Assembly: GCA_963693315.1 (NCBI GenBank)
Contig: OY856188.1
Span: 147,683,096-147,747,095, forward strand
DNA length: 64,000 nt
Direction: 5' to 3'
DNA from: Diogma glabrata
Taxonomy: Eukaryota; Arthropoda; Insecta; Diptera; Cylindrotomidae
The notes beneath the pieces were generated by a model. It had not been told where the DNA came from. It did no database searches and saw only the letters and a program-made list of their open reading frames with translations. Position numbers and translations under genes: made by a program. This document shows, in pieces, positions 21,813 through 34,951 of this stretch (the stretch's first letter is position 1; the number at the start of each line of letters is the position of its first letter).

Positions 21813-24067
21813 CAAACGATCCATATCTGGTTCAATTTAAAATATCAGAACCATTGGGTGGTTCAGATCATAATTTGATCTCCACACAACTAAATATACA
21901 AATTCCAAAACAATTTAAAGCGAATCCTCGCAATGTTTGGGACTACAAAGCTGCGGATTGGCAAGGACTTAAAAGTTTTTTTAGATGTTTTCCTTGGAAA
22001 CGCTATTGCCTTACCGGCCAAGACCCAGACATAGCTGCATCAAATTTTTCTGAAACTGTAATTGATGGTATGCACAGATTTATTCCTAATAAATTGATCA
22101 TTCCAAAAACTGATCTATGGTTTTCTAGTAAATGCAAAAAAGCTATAAAAGTTAAAAAAAAGGCTTTTCGAAAGTTTAATCAAAACAAAACCGATGAAAA
22201 CCTTAGACAGTACCGTAAAGAGAGAAATTTATGTCGTAAGTTAATAGATGAAGAGAAACATCTATTTAATAGGAAAAAAGCATCTAAATTCGCAGAACAT
22301 CCGACTGGTTCACGCAATTTATATAAAGCCGCAAAGGCTGTCCAAAGCAACTTTTGTAAATCTTCCCTACCGCCTCTTGTTAATAGAGATGTCCCTATCA
22401 TTGATCCAAAAGAGAAAGCTAATTTGCTTGGGCATTATTTCTCTTTAAATTCTACTTTAAAAGAACCTAATTTCCAACCTAAACCTATTTCTAAAGTTTC
22501 TTATAAAATGAGGCGGATAATTTTTCGGAAAAACATTGTTCGAAAAATGCTTTTGAAAATCAATACTAACAAGGCAACAGGTCCTGATTTTATTCCTCCA
22601 ATTATACTTAAAACATTTGCTAGGGAGCTAGCACCAATCCTCACTAAAATCTTCTATTTGTCATATAAGAAAGGAATTTTTCCTGAAATTTGGAAAATGG
22701 CTAGTGTACAGCCAGTTTCAAAAAAGGGCAGTAAAACTGATCCTACGAATTACAGACCCATTTCAATTTTATCGGTAGTTGCTAAAATTTTTGAGAAATA
22801 TGTCAATTTTAATTTAATGAGCTTCTTAGAGTCTTCCAAATTAATTAATGAGAGACAATATGGATTTCGAAAAGGAAGAGCGACGGGAGATTTGCTGTCT
22901 TTTGTCACTCATATCTGGAACAAGTCGCTTGAAAACTTTGGAGAAACATTTGGTGTTGCTCTTGATATTTCTAAGGCATTTGACAAAGTTTGGCATAACA
23001 ACCTTATATGCAAATTGAGATCCTATGGTTTAGACGAACAGCTTATATCTTGGACACAGAGCTTTATATCTGATAGAAAATTTCGGGTCAATGTTGACGG
23101 TGTGTCATCGAATACTTTTTCAACTAATGCAGGAGTTCCTCAGGGTTCCGCTTTGTCACCAACTCTTTTTCTTATCTATATTAATGATTTGTTGGACTCA
23201 ACGGTTCATCCTATACATAGTTTTGCTGATGATAGCACGCTTCATGCGTCTCATGAAGCACCTAAACTATATACACCCTTAGCGCTTAGTGAGTGTAGGT
23301 CAAAATTGATAGATTCCCTTAACACTGATCTTAAAACAATTATGGATTGGGGTATTGCTAACAGTGTTGAATTCAATACAAGCAAAACACAGGTTTGTCA
23401 TTTTTCTAGGATAACGACACCCAATCCTTTTCCATTAACGTTTGGCCCCACAAATCTTTTAGAGAATGAGTCTGTTAGACTTCTAGGAGTTGAGATTGAA
23501 AATAATATGAAGTGGAATTCTCATATTTTTAATCTGGCTAAGAATGCTGTTCAAAAGTTAGGATTTTTAGGGCGATGTCGTAAGTTTTTCGATAGCGAAC
23601 AACTTCTTTTAGTTTATAAATCTTTTATACGTCCCTGCATGGAATACTGTTCTCACATATGGGGTGGAGCTTACTTGAGTAGTCTCAACTGCCTTGATTC
23701 TGTACAGCGTAGAGCTATTAAACTCATTGGTAACCCAAGTCTTACTAACGGTCTTGATTCCTTGCAGCACAGAAGAAATGTTGCTGATTTGACTATATTT
23801 TATAAATATATTATGGATGAACGAGCTTCTGAAGAGATCAAATCGATTTTACCTAAATTAGCAAACCTTTCGCGTCACACCAGAGCAAACGTAGCAGCGC
23901 ATCCCTTTACAGTTCAAATAATTAGGTGTAGAACTGTAGCCTTCCAATGTGACTTTTTCAACAGAGTCTCTCATCTTTGGAATGCCTTACCTTCCTGGGT
24001 TTTCCCTGATGAATTTAATCCTCAAGGCTTTAAAGTTAACGTTCATAAATTTCTCAGAGAATCTTAA
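21809..24067 (+). pseudogene. LINE B endonuclease end and reverse transcriptase
   Basis: 752 codons in a frame shifted from the upstream ORF. They begin with the endonuclease C-terminus (GGSDHNLIST), then a full non-LTR RT: ANLLGHYF, TGPDFIPP, NYRPISILS, YGFRKGR, ALDISKAFDKVWH, GVPQGSALSP and catalytic FADDS. The C-terminal region has the EYCSHIWGG and LDSVQRRAIKLIG motifs usual in Jockey/CR1-group elements. Apart from the single frameshift the coding region is intact, so the copy is young but broken. Confidence 0.9.
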
Positions 24068-24193
24068 TTTGCATTCCATTCTTATCCCTAGTTGGCATGG
24101 TATCTTCGGATATTCAGAGACGTTAATTTATAATTTATTATAATTAACACTAAACATGCCTAACTTTGAATAAAAAAAAAAAAAAAAAAAAAA

Positions 24194-26075
24194 CCAAAAT
24201 CCCAAAAACGTTCGACAAATACGCAGATTTTTGGGCATAACAGGGTGGTATCGTCGATTCATTCCAAGGTATGCTGATATTGCGGAACCATTGACACAAC
24301 TCCTTAAGAAAAATACAAAGTTTGCTTGGTCTGATAAAGCTGAAAAATCTTTTAGTGAGCTTAAAAACGCGTTGTGCACTGCTCCAGTATTATGCAATCC
24401 TGATTATGCATGTCCGTTCTTCATCCAATGTGATGCGTCAAGTACTGGAGTGGGTGGTGTTCTTTTCCAAAAAACTTCTAGCGGCGAAGAGCGTCCTATT
24501 GCCTACTTTTCACAAAAACTCAATGCAGCCCAACGGAACTATAGCACTACAGAGCTTGAGTGTTTTGCTGCTGTATTGAGTCTAAAGAAATTTCGACAAT
24601 ACGTAGAGGGATTTGCTTTCACCATTATCACAGACCATGCTAGTTTGAAATGGTTAATGGGACAAAGGGATCTTTCTGGACGTCTCGCTCGCTGGAGTTT
24701 AAAAATGCAAGGCTTTAATTTTAAAATTGAGTATAGAAAAGGGAAAGACAACGTAGTACCTGATGCTCTTTCACGAAACTTTGCTGAGGAGGTTATAATC
24801 GATACAGGTTTTTCTACCAACCCGTTAAATTTAGATCTTAAATCACCAGCTTTCGACAGTGATATTAAATACACCCAATTAAAGGATTCCTTATTGCGTT
24901 CTCCCAATCTTGAAAGTAATATGCAAGTTATTGAGAATAAAATTTATATTAATATTGGAAGTTCTTGCAACGATACTGATGGTTCTGATATTCCAGAATG
25001 GAAGATTTTCATACCTGAGTCTCTACGGATTGCATTAATGAGTGCTGCCCATAACCCACCTACGTCAGCCCATCTAGGAACCCAGAAAACTTTGGAATTG
25101 CTTAAGCGATACTATTACTGGCCACACATGGTCAAAGAAATTACGGAATTCATACGGCAATGTGAGCTTTGTAAAACCACTAAGTCATCCAATCAAGCTA
25201 CTCGACCTCCAATGGGTAATTACATAGATTCCTTTCGGCCATGGCAGCAGATATATATAGATTTTTTGGAACCTTACCCGCACTCTAAAAATGGAAATCA
25301 ATATATATTTATAGTACTCGATAAATTTTCTAAATTTGTACTCCTTGAACCCATGAGGGAAGCAACGAGTAACAACGTAAATCGGTTTCTAGAACAACGC
25401 GTTTTCAGTTTATTTTCAGTACCTGAAATTATCATTAGTGATAATGGAAAGCAATTTACAGCAAAAAGCTTTGCTGCACTTCTGTTAAAATATGGCTTTA
25501 AACATGTACGTACCCCAAAATACCATCCTCAACCGAATGCAGCCGAAAGGGTCAACAGATCAGTATTAGCGGCTGTTCGGTCTTATTTAGATGCAAATCA
25601 ATCCGATTGGGACAAACACATCTACTCTATTAGTTTAGCCCTTAGGAATGTAGTTCACAGCAGTACAAATTACTCACCCCATTTTGTTGTTTTTGGGCAA
25701 CATTTTATGACTCATGGATTAAATTATGAACTTTTACGTAAATTAAATTCACTAGAAGATAAAAATGTAAAATTATCGAATTCAGATCGGCAAGAGATTG
25801 CGTATCCAAAAATCCTGCAACACCTGCAGAAAGCGTAAGAAAATAGCGCGCAGCGTTACAATCTTCGAAGTCGTAATCGCAAAATTAATGTGAATGACAC
25901 AGTATATGTTCGCAATTTTATCCAAAGTAATGCATCCAACAAAATAGCAGCAAAACTTTGTCCAAAATTTATTAAGGGTAGAGTAATCAGGAAGGTCGGT
26001 AATGTTTCTTTTGAAGTGGTTGACGCAAAGAATAAAAATATAGGAATTTATCATGGAATGGATATTCGTTGTTAA
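24194..26075 (+). pseudogene. pol: Pol of the outer element, second part: RNase H and integrase
   Basis: Resumes in frame with VRQIRRFLGITGWYRRFIP, then RNase H (FIQCDASSTGVGG, TTELECFA, ITDHASLKWL), an integrase zinc finger (HLGTQKTLELLK...CELCKTT) and a catalytic core with DFLEPYP, ISDNGKQF and the glutamate in NAAERVNRS. An in-frame TAA at 25836-25838 interrupts the C-terminal tail, which stays open beyond it to 26075 (DTVYVRNF, FIKGRVIRKVG, an integrase tail-type region). So this copy has a nonsense mutation besides its two insertions. Confidence 0.9.
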
Positions 26076-26177
26076 ATAGTGTGTTTAAATAACCCTCTCG
26101 TAGTACAACTTTGTAGATAGTGCTTATTGCCCGGCTTTTATGTAGATCTCAGGGATTCATGGGTACGTCCCCACGAT

Positions 26178-27735
26178 TGTAATAAACCTTTGGTTTACCA
26201 CATACAGATTTTTATTTTAAGCATGATTTATAAATTATGATTCAATCAATTCATCAAAGAAAATCAGAAAAACAAACTGTAGTAAACCCCTGTATATTCA
26301 TTCAAATATACTTTGAATATTTCTTAATTTTCTCCGTAGACTTTTTACTCTCATAATTTAAAACAAAAATTACCGTTTATAAAATATTTAAACCTTTACA
26401 AATTTGGGGAATTGAATTAATTATTGTTGTTGCTAGCAAGGAGTAAAATCTAAAAAGATGTTTACAAAAGATAAAATTAAAATATAATCTAAAGTGAATT
26501 AAAATCAAATAAAATAATTTTTTGCAATGTTAGTTCAAATTAAAGTTACTTAAAATTAGTTAGTTAAAATTAAAGTTACGTTAAACTGTTACTTTGAAAT
26601 AGTATATATTATAATAGTATATATTATATATTATAAAAACTAAATATAATAACAAATATTTTCAAATGCTAGTGAAAATAATATATTTTACATATAGTTT
26701 GGTCAAAAATTTGACTGTTGAATTGAAATAAATTGAATTTTATTGATAATTAAAAAAAAAATAATAAAATAACATAAATTAAATTAAAAAAAAAACATTG
26801 TACATACATTTGTGTTTGTGTTACAAACAAAATAAATAAGTATTTTGCACATGAATTTTATTTTGTTCTCGAAGTAAATAAAATAGTTCAAAAATAAATT
26901 GAATAGCTGCAGAAAGCCTAACTTAGTAGCAGAAAGTTATAAATTGGATAGTTTTGGAAAACCATAGAGCATTAATTGGATATTGGAGAAAAAGTACAAT
27001 TTATATATACAGTTTGGAAATCAACAAAATTTAAACCTGGATAACCAAGGAAAAATCATTATAATTTATTTTGGCATCATTGAACAAGGCAATTGTGGAT
27101 AGCGGCGTTAAGGTCAGAGTATTTGTTATTATTTTAATTAAGTTAAAATTTGCTTTTCGTTCTTTGATATTTTTGTGTTTGTTTCATAGTAAATTTGTAA
27201 AATAATATAAAAAACTTAAACGTAGATACAATTAAGCTAATGAATTCAACAGTAATTAAAGAATCTTTAATATTTTGTATGTAATTTGAATATGCATTAG
27301 CATATTATTTTCTGTTTTATTGGATCATGAGAGGTCGCGGGATAGGAGAGAGTGCGTGTGAGAACTACAAGTCACTGGATTGGTAGTTTTGTTAATACAA
27401 AAACAGACAAAACACACAGACCGTTTTCTAAAATAGGTAAATTACATAAATCTTTTTACTCATTAATATTTTGCATTTATTTTTGGTTTCAATAAATTTC
27501 AACTATTATTATATTAAATTTATAAATTTTTCTTTCGATTTTACAATTTTAATGTCGTCAGGCCAGAACAAAAGAAAGATAGCTGTTTGGTGAATTCTCA
27601 CGACCAACAAACCTCCCGATTGAGCTAAGGGCAATGACGACATATTTTTTTTTTTCTTGCTTCGATTCACTAGCTATCTCATTTTTTTTGTTGTTACAGT
27701 AAAATTAATGTTAAATGAGAATCTCTCACATAACA
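26178..27735 (+). repeat. 3' LTR of the outer element
   Basis: Near-identical copy of 333-1891, followed by the ACCC duplication at 27736-27739. The bases directly upstream (GGGTACGTCCCCACGAT) do not form an obvious polypurine tract. Confidence 0.93.
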
Positions 27736-27739
27736 ACCC

Positions 27740-28851
27740 AATTCAACTACGGCAGGTGAAAAACTATACCTAGCATCAATATGGAGTTTGCTAAAATACC
27801 GTAAGTCTGCCGGTCACTGGCTCTTAGACTATTAGAATTCGATAACATTTCATTTAATGTCTGTAATGTAATGTTATCTTTGATATTTTGTTAGAAATTT
27901 TTTGTCAAAATATTAAATTATTAAATAACAGTAATTTATTAATGAATAAAATGCATAAATAAATAAACGAAGTGTAGAGTATACAAATTTGAATATCTTA
28001 CAGACTGTTAATGCATTAGTTTTTAACTAATAATGCGAAATAATTACCGTACTGTTCCATACATTCCAGCATGGTACACTATTCGAATTTTAGACATTTC
28101 TACATATACAAATGGAGAAAAATTAATGAACCAGGTACGTTATACGGAATTTCCCGAATAATGTACCTGGAATATTATTTGGATAAAACAGTTATTGAAA
28201 AAATAAAAACTAAACATTCTTTATAACAAAATCATTTTTTTATGAATAGTCATTTACAAAAAAACAAAAGATTTTAAAATTTCCAAGACTTTCAAAATTT
28301 TACATAGTTGATTCAAACATCAAACATAAAAACTCAATTCATTTGGGTAAACTCATAAAACAAATATGATAAGCTACCAATATTTTAATCTGAACCAACT
28401 TCGCGGTCCTTTGAAGTCTCTTCAATACTAGCCGAGAATAATTCTTCCCCTGACTCAACTTGTACCTATTTTATTTACTAAAACTATATTTTTTGCACTT
28501 TTTTTCAGGCCACATTTTTTCTGTTCGATTCTCGAAAAAATGTTGAAATTTGCGTTTTCTTTTCTCGATTTGAATGGAAGTTTCAAACTTTTTGAAGGCC
28601 ACTATTTTGCATTTTTTGACTTTTTCTCAAGGGACGATGCAAAAATGTTGCCTTTTATATTGTTAAACGAATTTCACAGATCTAAAAAATGTGACTTTTT
28701 TCTGTTCGATTCTCAAGTATTTTAAGGGCAAAAATAAATGCAAAACTGAGAGTTTTGCCCGTTCTGTGTTTACAACTTAAATCGAGAAACAAAAACGCTA
28801 TAAATTTTATTTGAATTGAATCGTATATAATGAAAATGTAGTAAGTACAAC
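27740..28851. other. Right flank of the outer element
   Basis: About 1.1 kb of AT-rich sequence with no convincing ORF, including a repeated CTGTTCGATTCTC motif (28519 and 28705). I recognise nothing else. Confidence 0.5.
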
Positions 28852-31690
28852 CAGGCCCGACAAAAGAGGGGGGGTGGGGTGGAAGAGGGGGCTTTACCCC
28901 AGGCCCGGCTTTTCAAAAGGGCCCGGACTCCGACCAAAATTAAAATATTATATAAGCGAAAAATTAATTTTCAAAACTAATGTATATATGCAGATTTGGT
29001 GTTTCACTAAATTTATAATATATGTATTTACTAATTTACCATTAATTTATATTCACTAATTTACCATTAATAAAATACACGATGATTTAAATAAGATGGC
29101 TCAAAGATTTAGTTGAGAAGTTTTTCTTTTTAAAGAAGGGCCGTATAATAGATGCCTTGAAACCGTACATTTGTAATTACAAACGTAAGAAAACGATGAA
29201 AGCGGTCAATTTAGCATCTTTCGATTTTAAAAAAATTAACAGTAAACAAAACTAAACAAAAATTATTTTTTTTGGAAGGCCAGAGGCTCTATTCTGGAAC
29301 ACATAAATGTGAATTTGGACAATATTGTAAAGTTCGTATCGCATAACATTAAACGGATTTTATAGAGAATTCATAAAGATTTTACGGGAAACGGATTTCA
29401 AAATTTTGTCTAAATTCAATTTCAACCAGCCGGTATCTACAACAGACTGTTTAGTTAGTTTTAGCTTCTTCAGCAACAGAAGATGTATCTGTTTGTACAT
29501 TAGAATATAATGCCCGATTTCTTTAGATTGTACACTGCAAGTAGAAAACCAACCAAACCAAATAGGGTTTCGCCATAATTTTGATGTTTGTATAGAAGAT
29601 AAAATAATAAAGCAACAAACTACTGAAAATGTGATTCGTCGAGGGCAAATGAAGATAACTACATTGTTTTCCCCTGATTGTTTGAATGAACCATTTCCTA
29701 AGTCGCTCCTATTCAAAATTTTACCAAACGGAGAAGAAGTAGAACGAGATTGGTTATTTTGGAGCTCTAATAAAGATGCCTTTTATTGCCTGTCTTGTCG
29801 GTTATTTAACACGAATATTAAAGGAAGCTGTTCTCATCTCTGTCATCCTCAAGGATATTCTAAGGATCAATCATGAAAGAATTATACGACAGATTACCGG
29901 CACACGAACACGACCGAGTGCAAATTCATTGTTACACAAAGTGGCGTAAAATGGAAGTTAAAATAACGGGTACTTTTTCAATCGCCAAATTACTTTGCAA
30001 TCAAATCGAGAACCAAACAAAAATTTGGAGGCAAATTTCAACAAGAAATTGGATACTATTTTGTTTTTAGGTGAAAGGGTTTTGGATTTGAGGGGAGATA
30101 GTCATTTGATTGGTGAGTCTATAGTAACGATAACTTCTTGGGAGTTTTAGATTTTATTAGTCACTATGATCCCTTGCTACGTGATCATTTAGAAAAAGTA
30201 AGAATTGCCCAGCAAGATCAGCATCGTTTACAAGTTCATTATTTTTATCACCACAAATCCAAAACGAGTTCATTCAGCTATGCGCTAGCCATGTAGAATC
30301 AGTAATTCATGCTGAAAAAAAATGCTAAAAACTATGCTATTCTTGTTGATGCAAGTTCTGATTCTTCACATGGCGAACAAACTAACTTTATTTTGCGTTA
30401 CCTTCGTTTAGACCAGAAAAACAAAACTTACGTAGTTGAAGAAAAAATTTTAACTTTTGTTGATTGTGAAAAAATACTCTATACCTTTACATGACTATCA
30501 AGGACAAGGTTGTGATAACGCAAGCAACATGAAAGGTGAATACAAAGGTACGCAAGTTGAACTTTGTAGAGAAAACTCATATGCAGTGCATTCCACATGT
30601 CGAGATCACAGTCTCAATCTCTGTGGAACTAACACTGCTACAAAAATGCTACAACTTATTTAGCAGCAGTCCTAAACGATGGGCAATTTTAAAGAAAAAT
30701 ATTCCGCAGTCACTACATAAGCTATCTAACTAACACGCAATGGTCAGCTAGAATTGATGCTGTTAGACCTTTTGCAAAACTTCTTCCAGAACTAATAAAT
30801 GTTATAGAAGATCTTAAATGCCTTTAACTAACAGCAGAAACTCATCAAAACATCAATGGAATTAACAAAATCCATGAATAAATTTACCTGTATATTAATG
30901 GCAACAATATGGTTTAAAATAATAAGTTTTTCATGAGAGCTGATCAAACAACAATAGATGTTGAAGTTCAAAATCTAGAGTCTTCTCGCAGAACTGTAGA
31001 TCCTAAGAAATCAATGGGATGTCATCTTGAGAGAAAGTAAATTGGTGGCAAATGGGTTATTCTTTGCCGATAAGTATTAAAAAGGATAACGGCCAAGAAC
31101 ATTTTCTGGAAATGGAAATGAAGATCCTGAAAACATCAGCATTTGTGACCAAGAAACAGAATTTAAAAGAAACACGTACTTAGTTATTGTAGATTTAGTA
31201 ATAGCAGGCGTAACACATCGATTCGAAGCAGTGAGATATTTAAATAAAACATTTTTATTTTTGTGAAAATTTTCGACATAAGAAGAGGAGAAAATAATAA
31301 GCTGTACAAAGCAATTCGTTGCAATTTACAGGGTAGATGTTTCAGAAGAATTGGCAAATGAGTTGATTCACTTCAAATATACATATTCGGAAAATATCGA
31401 AGAAAACCTTTCTCCTCTAGATTTATTGAATGCAATTGCCATTAAAAATATTGATACTCTTTTTCCAAATATTTGTGTAGCCTTAAGAATATTTTGTACT
31501 TTGCCAGTCAGTGTTTTCTGCGCCGAACGTTCCTTTAACGTATTATAACGAATTAAAAATTTCCACAGATTCTGTTCTTCTCAATAGCGTGTTGAAGGTC
31601 TTAGAATCAAAATTAGCAAGGCAGATAAATTTCAGTGACATAGGTGTTTTCGCATCAACCAAAGCACGGCAAGCTCAATTATCATAAAAG
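28852..31690 (+). mobile_element. Decayed hAT-type DNA transposon
   Basis: The left end may be the CAGGCCCGAC motif at 28852, followed by an unusually G-rich stretch; hAT ends often begin CAGGG- or CAGGC-like. The inside contains the hAT transposase relic. A matching right end and 8-bp duplication were not found, so both borders are approximate. Confidence 0.55.
29550..31680 (+). pseudogene. hAT transposase relic (TTF zinc finger / ZMYM1-like type)
   Basis: Fragments in several frames, in the order of this transposase family. A TTF-type zinc-finger region (29631-29876: PKSLLFKILPNGEEVERDWL, FYCLSCRLF) comes first. A catalytic-core region follows (30309-30663: AILVDASSDSSHGEQTNFIL, CDNASNMKGEYKGTQ, STCRDHSLNL). 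Last is the C-terminal dimerisation domain (31351-31548: FPNICVALRIFCTLPVSVFC then AERSF). Many stops and frameshifts separate them, so it is inactive. Related host genes derived from hAT exist, but the heavy decay speaks for a transposon relic. Confidence 0.8.
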
Positions 31691-31896
31691 AGTAGGAACA
31701 ACTCATAAAAGAGTAAGAACAACTCACAAAATTCGTACTTAAAAAAACAAATGAATTCGTCTCGTCTATGTTTAACATTCTTGTTTAACATTCAAAATGA
31801 ATAAAATTTCCATAAAAAATTTTGTCTAACTGACGATTGAGAATTCATCTTAAGTAAGATAACTGATGATGAAGTTTCAACTTATAGAAATATCAT
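31691..31896. other. Short spacer with two near-identical AT-rich repeats
   Basis: ATAAAAGAGTA(G/A)GAACAACTCA occurs twice in tandem near 31685-31727. No gene was seen. Confidence 0.5.
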
Positions 31897-31990
31897 CGCC
31901 TTCGTGCCGTAGTAGTTAAACGTGTCTGCCAAAGGGATCTGCTCACTTGCTCTGGCACTGATGAGGTTACGAGTTCGAATCCCAACCGAA
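31897..31990 (+). repeat. tRNA-derived SINE head
   Basis: GTGCCGTAGTAGTTAAACG at 31904 fits a degenerate RNA polymerase III A box. GGTTACGAGTTCGAATCCC at 31965-31983 contains the B box GTTCGAATCC at the usual distance. It is followed by A-rich sequence. It does not fold as a full tRNA, so a SINE is likelier than a tRNA gene. Confidence 0.6.
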
Positions 31991-32136
31991 ACACGTAAAA
32001 GAGAAAAACAGAGTTTTTTTCTGAGATATTTCCAACCATACCTTTGAATCAAAAAATTCAAATTAATTCCTTAGTTACTTGAGTTTAATTGCTCCCAAAA
32101 ATCCCGCATTCTTGTAAACATTTTTTTAAAGAAATA

Positions 32137-33990
32137 CAGTAAAACTCGCTTATAACGTACTCCGTTTACAACGTACACTTGGCATATTAAGTACGATTGC
32201 TTCGTCCCCAAGCCTATCCACACTTTTTTGTACGTATTTTTGATTGGATTTAACGTACCTCGTTTATACGGTTTTAAAGTACGTCGAACGAGTCCGTTGA
32301 AAATTTTTTCAAAAGAAATAACTTCGGATATAGCGTACGCTACTTTTTTTTATAAAGTTCTTCAAACCAATTTAAGCTTGTGTTTTAGTGGTATTTTTTA
32401 TCCTTCTTTTCTTAATTTCATCCGTTTCATTTTTGAAATAGATATGTGTGGAAATACTAATGATATTTTAGCAGCAGTTGATAAAAAATTTGACACGTCC
32501 GCTGAAACTGGAGAGACATTTGGAATATGTAAAACTACAGTTTCATCAATTGTACAAAATCCAACGCAAATTAAACAGGCAATCTGTTCAAAATGGGAAA
32601 AAAATTGTTCTTCAAAACGGGGAACAAATTAAATCTAGAAAGTTTTGAAAAAGTTGAAGAGGCAGTTATAAAATGGCTAAAATTCATGAGATTAAAAAAC
32701 ATTTCCGTTATTGGTCCGCTACTTCAATCCTTGTAGTGATTGGATGGATCGTTTCAAAAATTGACACGAAATGTTATTCAAAAATTTCGTTGGAGAAATA
32801 GCGGATATTCGTGTTGAAATTTGCGAAGATTAGATAACAAATCAGTTGTCAATTTATTACTCGGGACTACGATACTAAAAACATTTTAACCTTGACGAAA
32901 CGGGACTGTTTTACAACATGCTTTCGAATGACCGTTTGGCTTTTAAAAACTATAGGCTGGTGGCAAATTGAGTAAATAACGGGTAACTAACTGTACTTGT
33001 TGGAGCAAACGCTGACGGATCCGAAAGATTGCCATTGGTTATGATTCGCAAGTCAAAATCACCAACATGTTTTAAAAATATTACAACGCTGCCTTTTAAA
33101 TACACGGCAAATTCTGGATCCTGGATGACCTAGATCAACTGATTAGGAAGACTCTGCCTTAGAAATCGATAGAAAATTTTTAAATGCGAAAAGTAATGAC
33201 CCTTTAACCGTTGATAACTGTCCTTCATATCCAAATGTTGCTAATAAACGAGCCATTAAATTAATCTTTATGTCACCCAATATAACCGCGATATAACCAG
33301 CCAAAGGACCAAGAAGTCATTACAAATTTGAAAAACTTGTATAGAAGATTTTTACTTAAATAAATAATAAATGACTTGCAAAAACTGCCGTAATTAAGCA
33401 ACAATGTTGCAGTGGATTTTTTGACTGCTGCTAAATTTATTTCTAGAGCGTGGAAAAAAGGCGACGGAAAAAAATAAATAATTGTAAAAAGGCTGGGATT
33501 CACGTTATCAGTAACTGAAACAGTTGATGATTCAATGACCAATGGTCATGAGCTTGTTGCGAATAGCGGATTGAATCGAATTATGCTATTTCATTTGCAA
33601 ATGTATTACTTCAAGACTTCCTCAGCTTTGGTGAGCAAATTGAATCGAATGCTGGATTAAGAGAAGTTTCCATGTTGGACGAGTTGTAATTAATATCGAG
33701 GAAATGAACGCGAATGAGGATAGTCTTGAAATTGTAAAACCAACGTCTTCTAAAACAAAAGTTTCCATGCGTTTATGTGTTTGGAAACGTTTCTAAGTTA
33801 TTCTAAAGGATTTAAAAAATCGAGGTTCGAAGGATGTAATCGAGGATGAATAAAAAAAACTATAACAAATTAATGTTGAAGTGGAAAAACTGTTGCAATC
33901 ATCTCTTAGACTAAATCAAATTAGAGATTATTTAAATAATCGCTTCAACTGAAGTCAAACTAATCTATGATAAAACAATAGTATATACAT
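32137..33990 (+). mobile_element. Decayed Tigger/pogo-type DNA transposon
   Basis: Starts with CAGTAAAACTCGCTTATAAC, a Tigger-like terminus preceded by TA (32135-32136). A transposase relic lies inside. The right terminal repeat was not found, so the right border is approximate. Confidence 0.65.
32443..33990 (+). pseudogene. Tigger/pogo transposase relic
   Basis: A CENP-B-like helix-turn-helix start (32443-32632: DILAAVDKKFDT, FGICKTTVSSIVQN) is followed in broken frames by a second DNA-binding region (EKVEEAVIKWL) and a DDE_1-type catalytic core. The core shows HFNLDETGLFYNML near 32880 and LVGANADGSERLPLVMIRKS near 33000, containing the first catalytic Asp region. Later parts are degraded by frameshifts. 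A Tc1/mariner-superfamily relic with no intact ORF. Confidence 0.78.
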
Positions 33991-34799
33991 GTAATTTTTT
34001 ATGCTTAGTTTTTAATTATAAAATAACTTCCTTTGTTGGCAGTGTTTTATTGCAGTTTATAGCATTTTTTTTATAAGTGGTAATACTTTTTCTTTTACTT
34101 TTCTATTAAATAAATTTAATTATAAATTAAAAAACATTATTTCAAAATTGAAATTATTATTTTACTATTAATTTATATCAAAAAACAAATTTTTGAAACG
34201 CAGAAATTTAAATTCAAAAATAACCACAAATTCAAAACAAAATTTTCCTGGTATGCGCATGTCAAGAAAAAAAACAAATGGTTTTATCCTTTGTTTTATA
34301 GAAGAAAAATAGAAGATAGATCTAAGGCTTCGGATAGTTATTATTTTATCCTGATTCATACAACACAAACGACGATTAATCCAGGGATTTATCTTCTATC
34401 CATTCCTTCTAGCATTCATACAATCGGCTCTTAATATCTCATTAAGTATTCGAACTCACTTCAAATTTATTTTAACTCAAATCTGTTTGGTAATGAAATT
34501 TATATTTTTTAGCAGATATCTGATGAATTTTTTTAATACAGAATAATTAATACAAAATTTTGCGACCATTTGAAAGAAAAAATTATGAACAATTTCAGAT
34601 TTTTCAGTGTATAATTACTCGGTGTTGTAATTTGTAACACTGGTGAAATAGAAAAGTCAAATTTTTTTGCGCTCTTAAAATCTTTTTTATAATTTTTAAT
34701 AAAATCAAAAATAAATAGTAATTAATCTACAAATAAAGTTTTTAATAAAGTGCTAACATCCTAGTATTAAAAATACGGTCAATTAAAAAAGATTTTATA
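33991..34799. other. AT-rich spacer without recognised features
   Basis: No credible ORF on either strand and no repeat recognised. The left part may still be the decayed end of the Tigger element. Confidence 0.5.
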
Positions 34800-34951
34800 G
34801 TTTTTTAACAAGTGGGAATAAGTAGGCAGCAGCATAATAGCCACCATTATTGGAAATACAAAAATACAAATACTTCAAGTTGGAAAATATATAATATATA
34901 TAAAAATGATATATATAAAACCAAGTGAGTTAAAATATACACACCTGTGCA

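Larger units (their letters stand above)
20496..24193 (+). mobile_element. Jockey-like LINE (family B) inserted in the outer pol
   Basis: A non-LTR retrotransposon with an AP endonuclease, an RT and a 22-base A tail (24172-24193), on the plus strand inside the outer RT/RNase H region. Sequence 20553-21200 looks like a 5' UTR; no separate ORF1 was found. Pol resumes at 24194. No clear target duplication flanks it; instead the 5' junction has the duplication and T-run described separately. Confidence 0.87.
333..27735 (+). mobile_element. Outer Ty3/gypsy-type LTR retrotransposon, twice interrupted
   Basis: Direct LTRs at 333-1891 and 26178-27735 begin TG and end CA, and are flanked by a 4-bp duplication ACCC (329-332, 27736-27739). 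Between them on the plus strand are a Lys-type primer site, gag with zinc knuckles, and pol in the order protease, RT, RNase H, integrase, which is the Ty3/gypsy order. No env-like ORF follows integrase: only about 100 bp separate the end of pol from the 3' LTR. Gag is split by a complete errantivirus (4953-19045) and pol by a LINE (about 20496-24193). An in-frame TAA at 25836-25838 cuts off the end of pol. By eye the LTRs differ by one substitution (1420/27265) and one T in a T-run, so the insertion is recent on an evolutionary scale. This copy cannot be autonomous. Confidence 0.93.

Noticed and set aside
31897..31990. Functional tRNA gene
   Set aside because: A and B boxes are present, but the acceptor and anticodon stems do not pair, so a SINE head is the better call.
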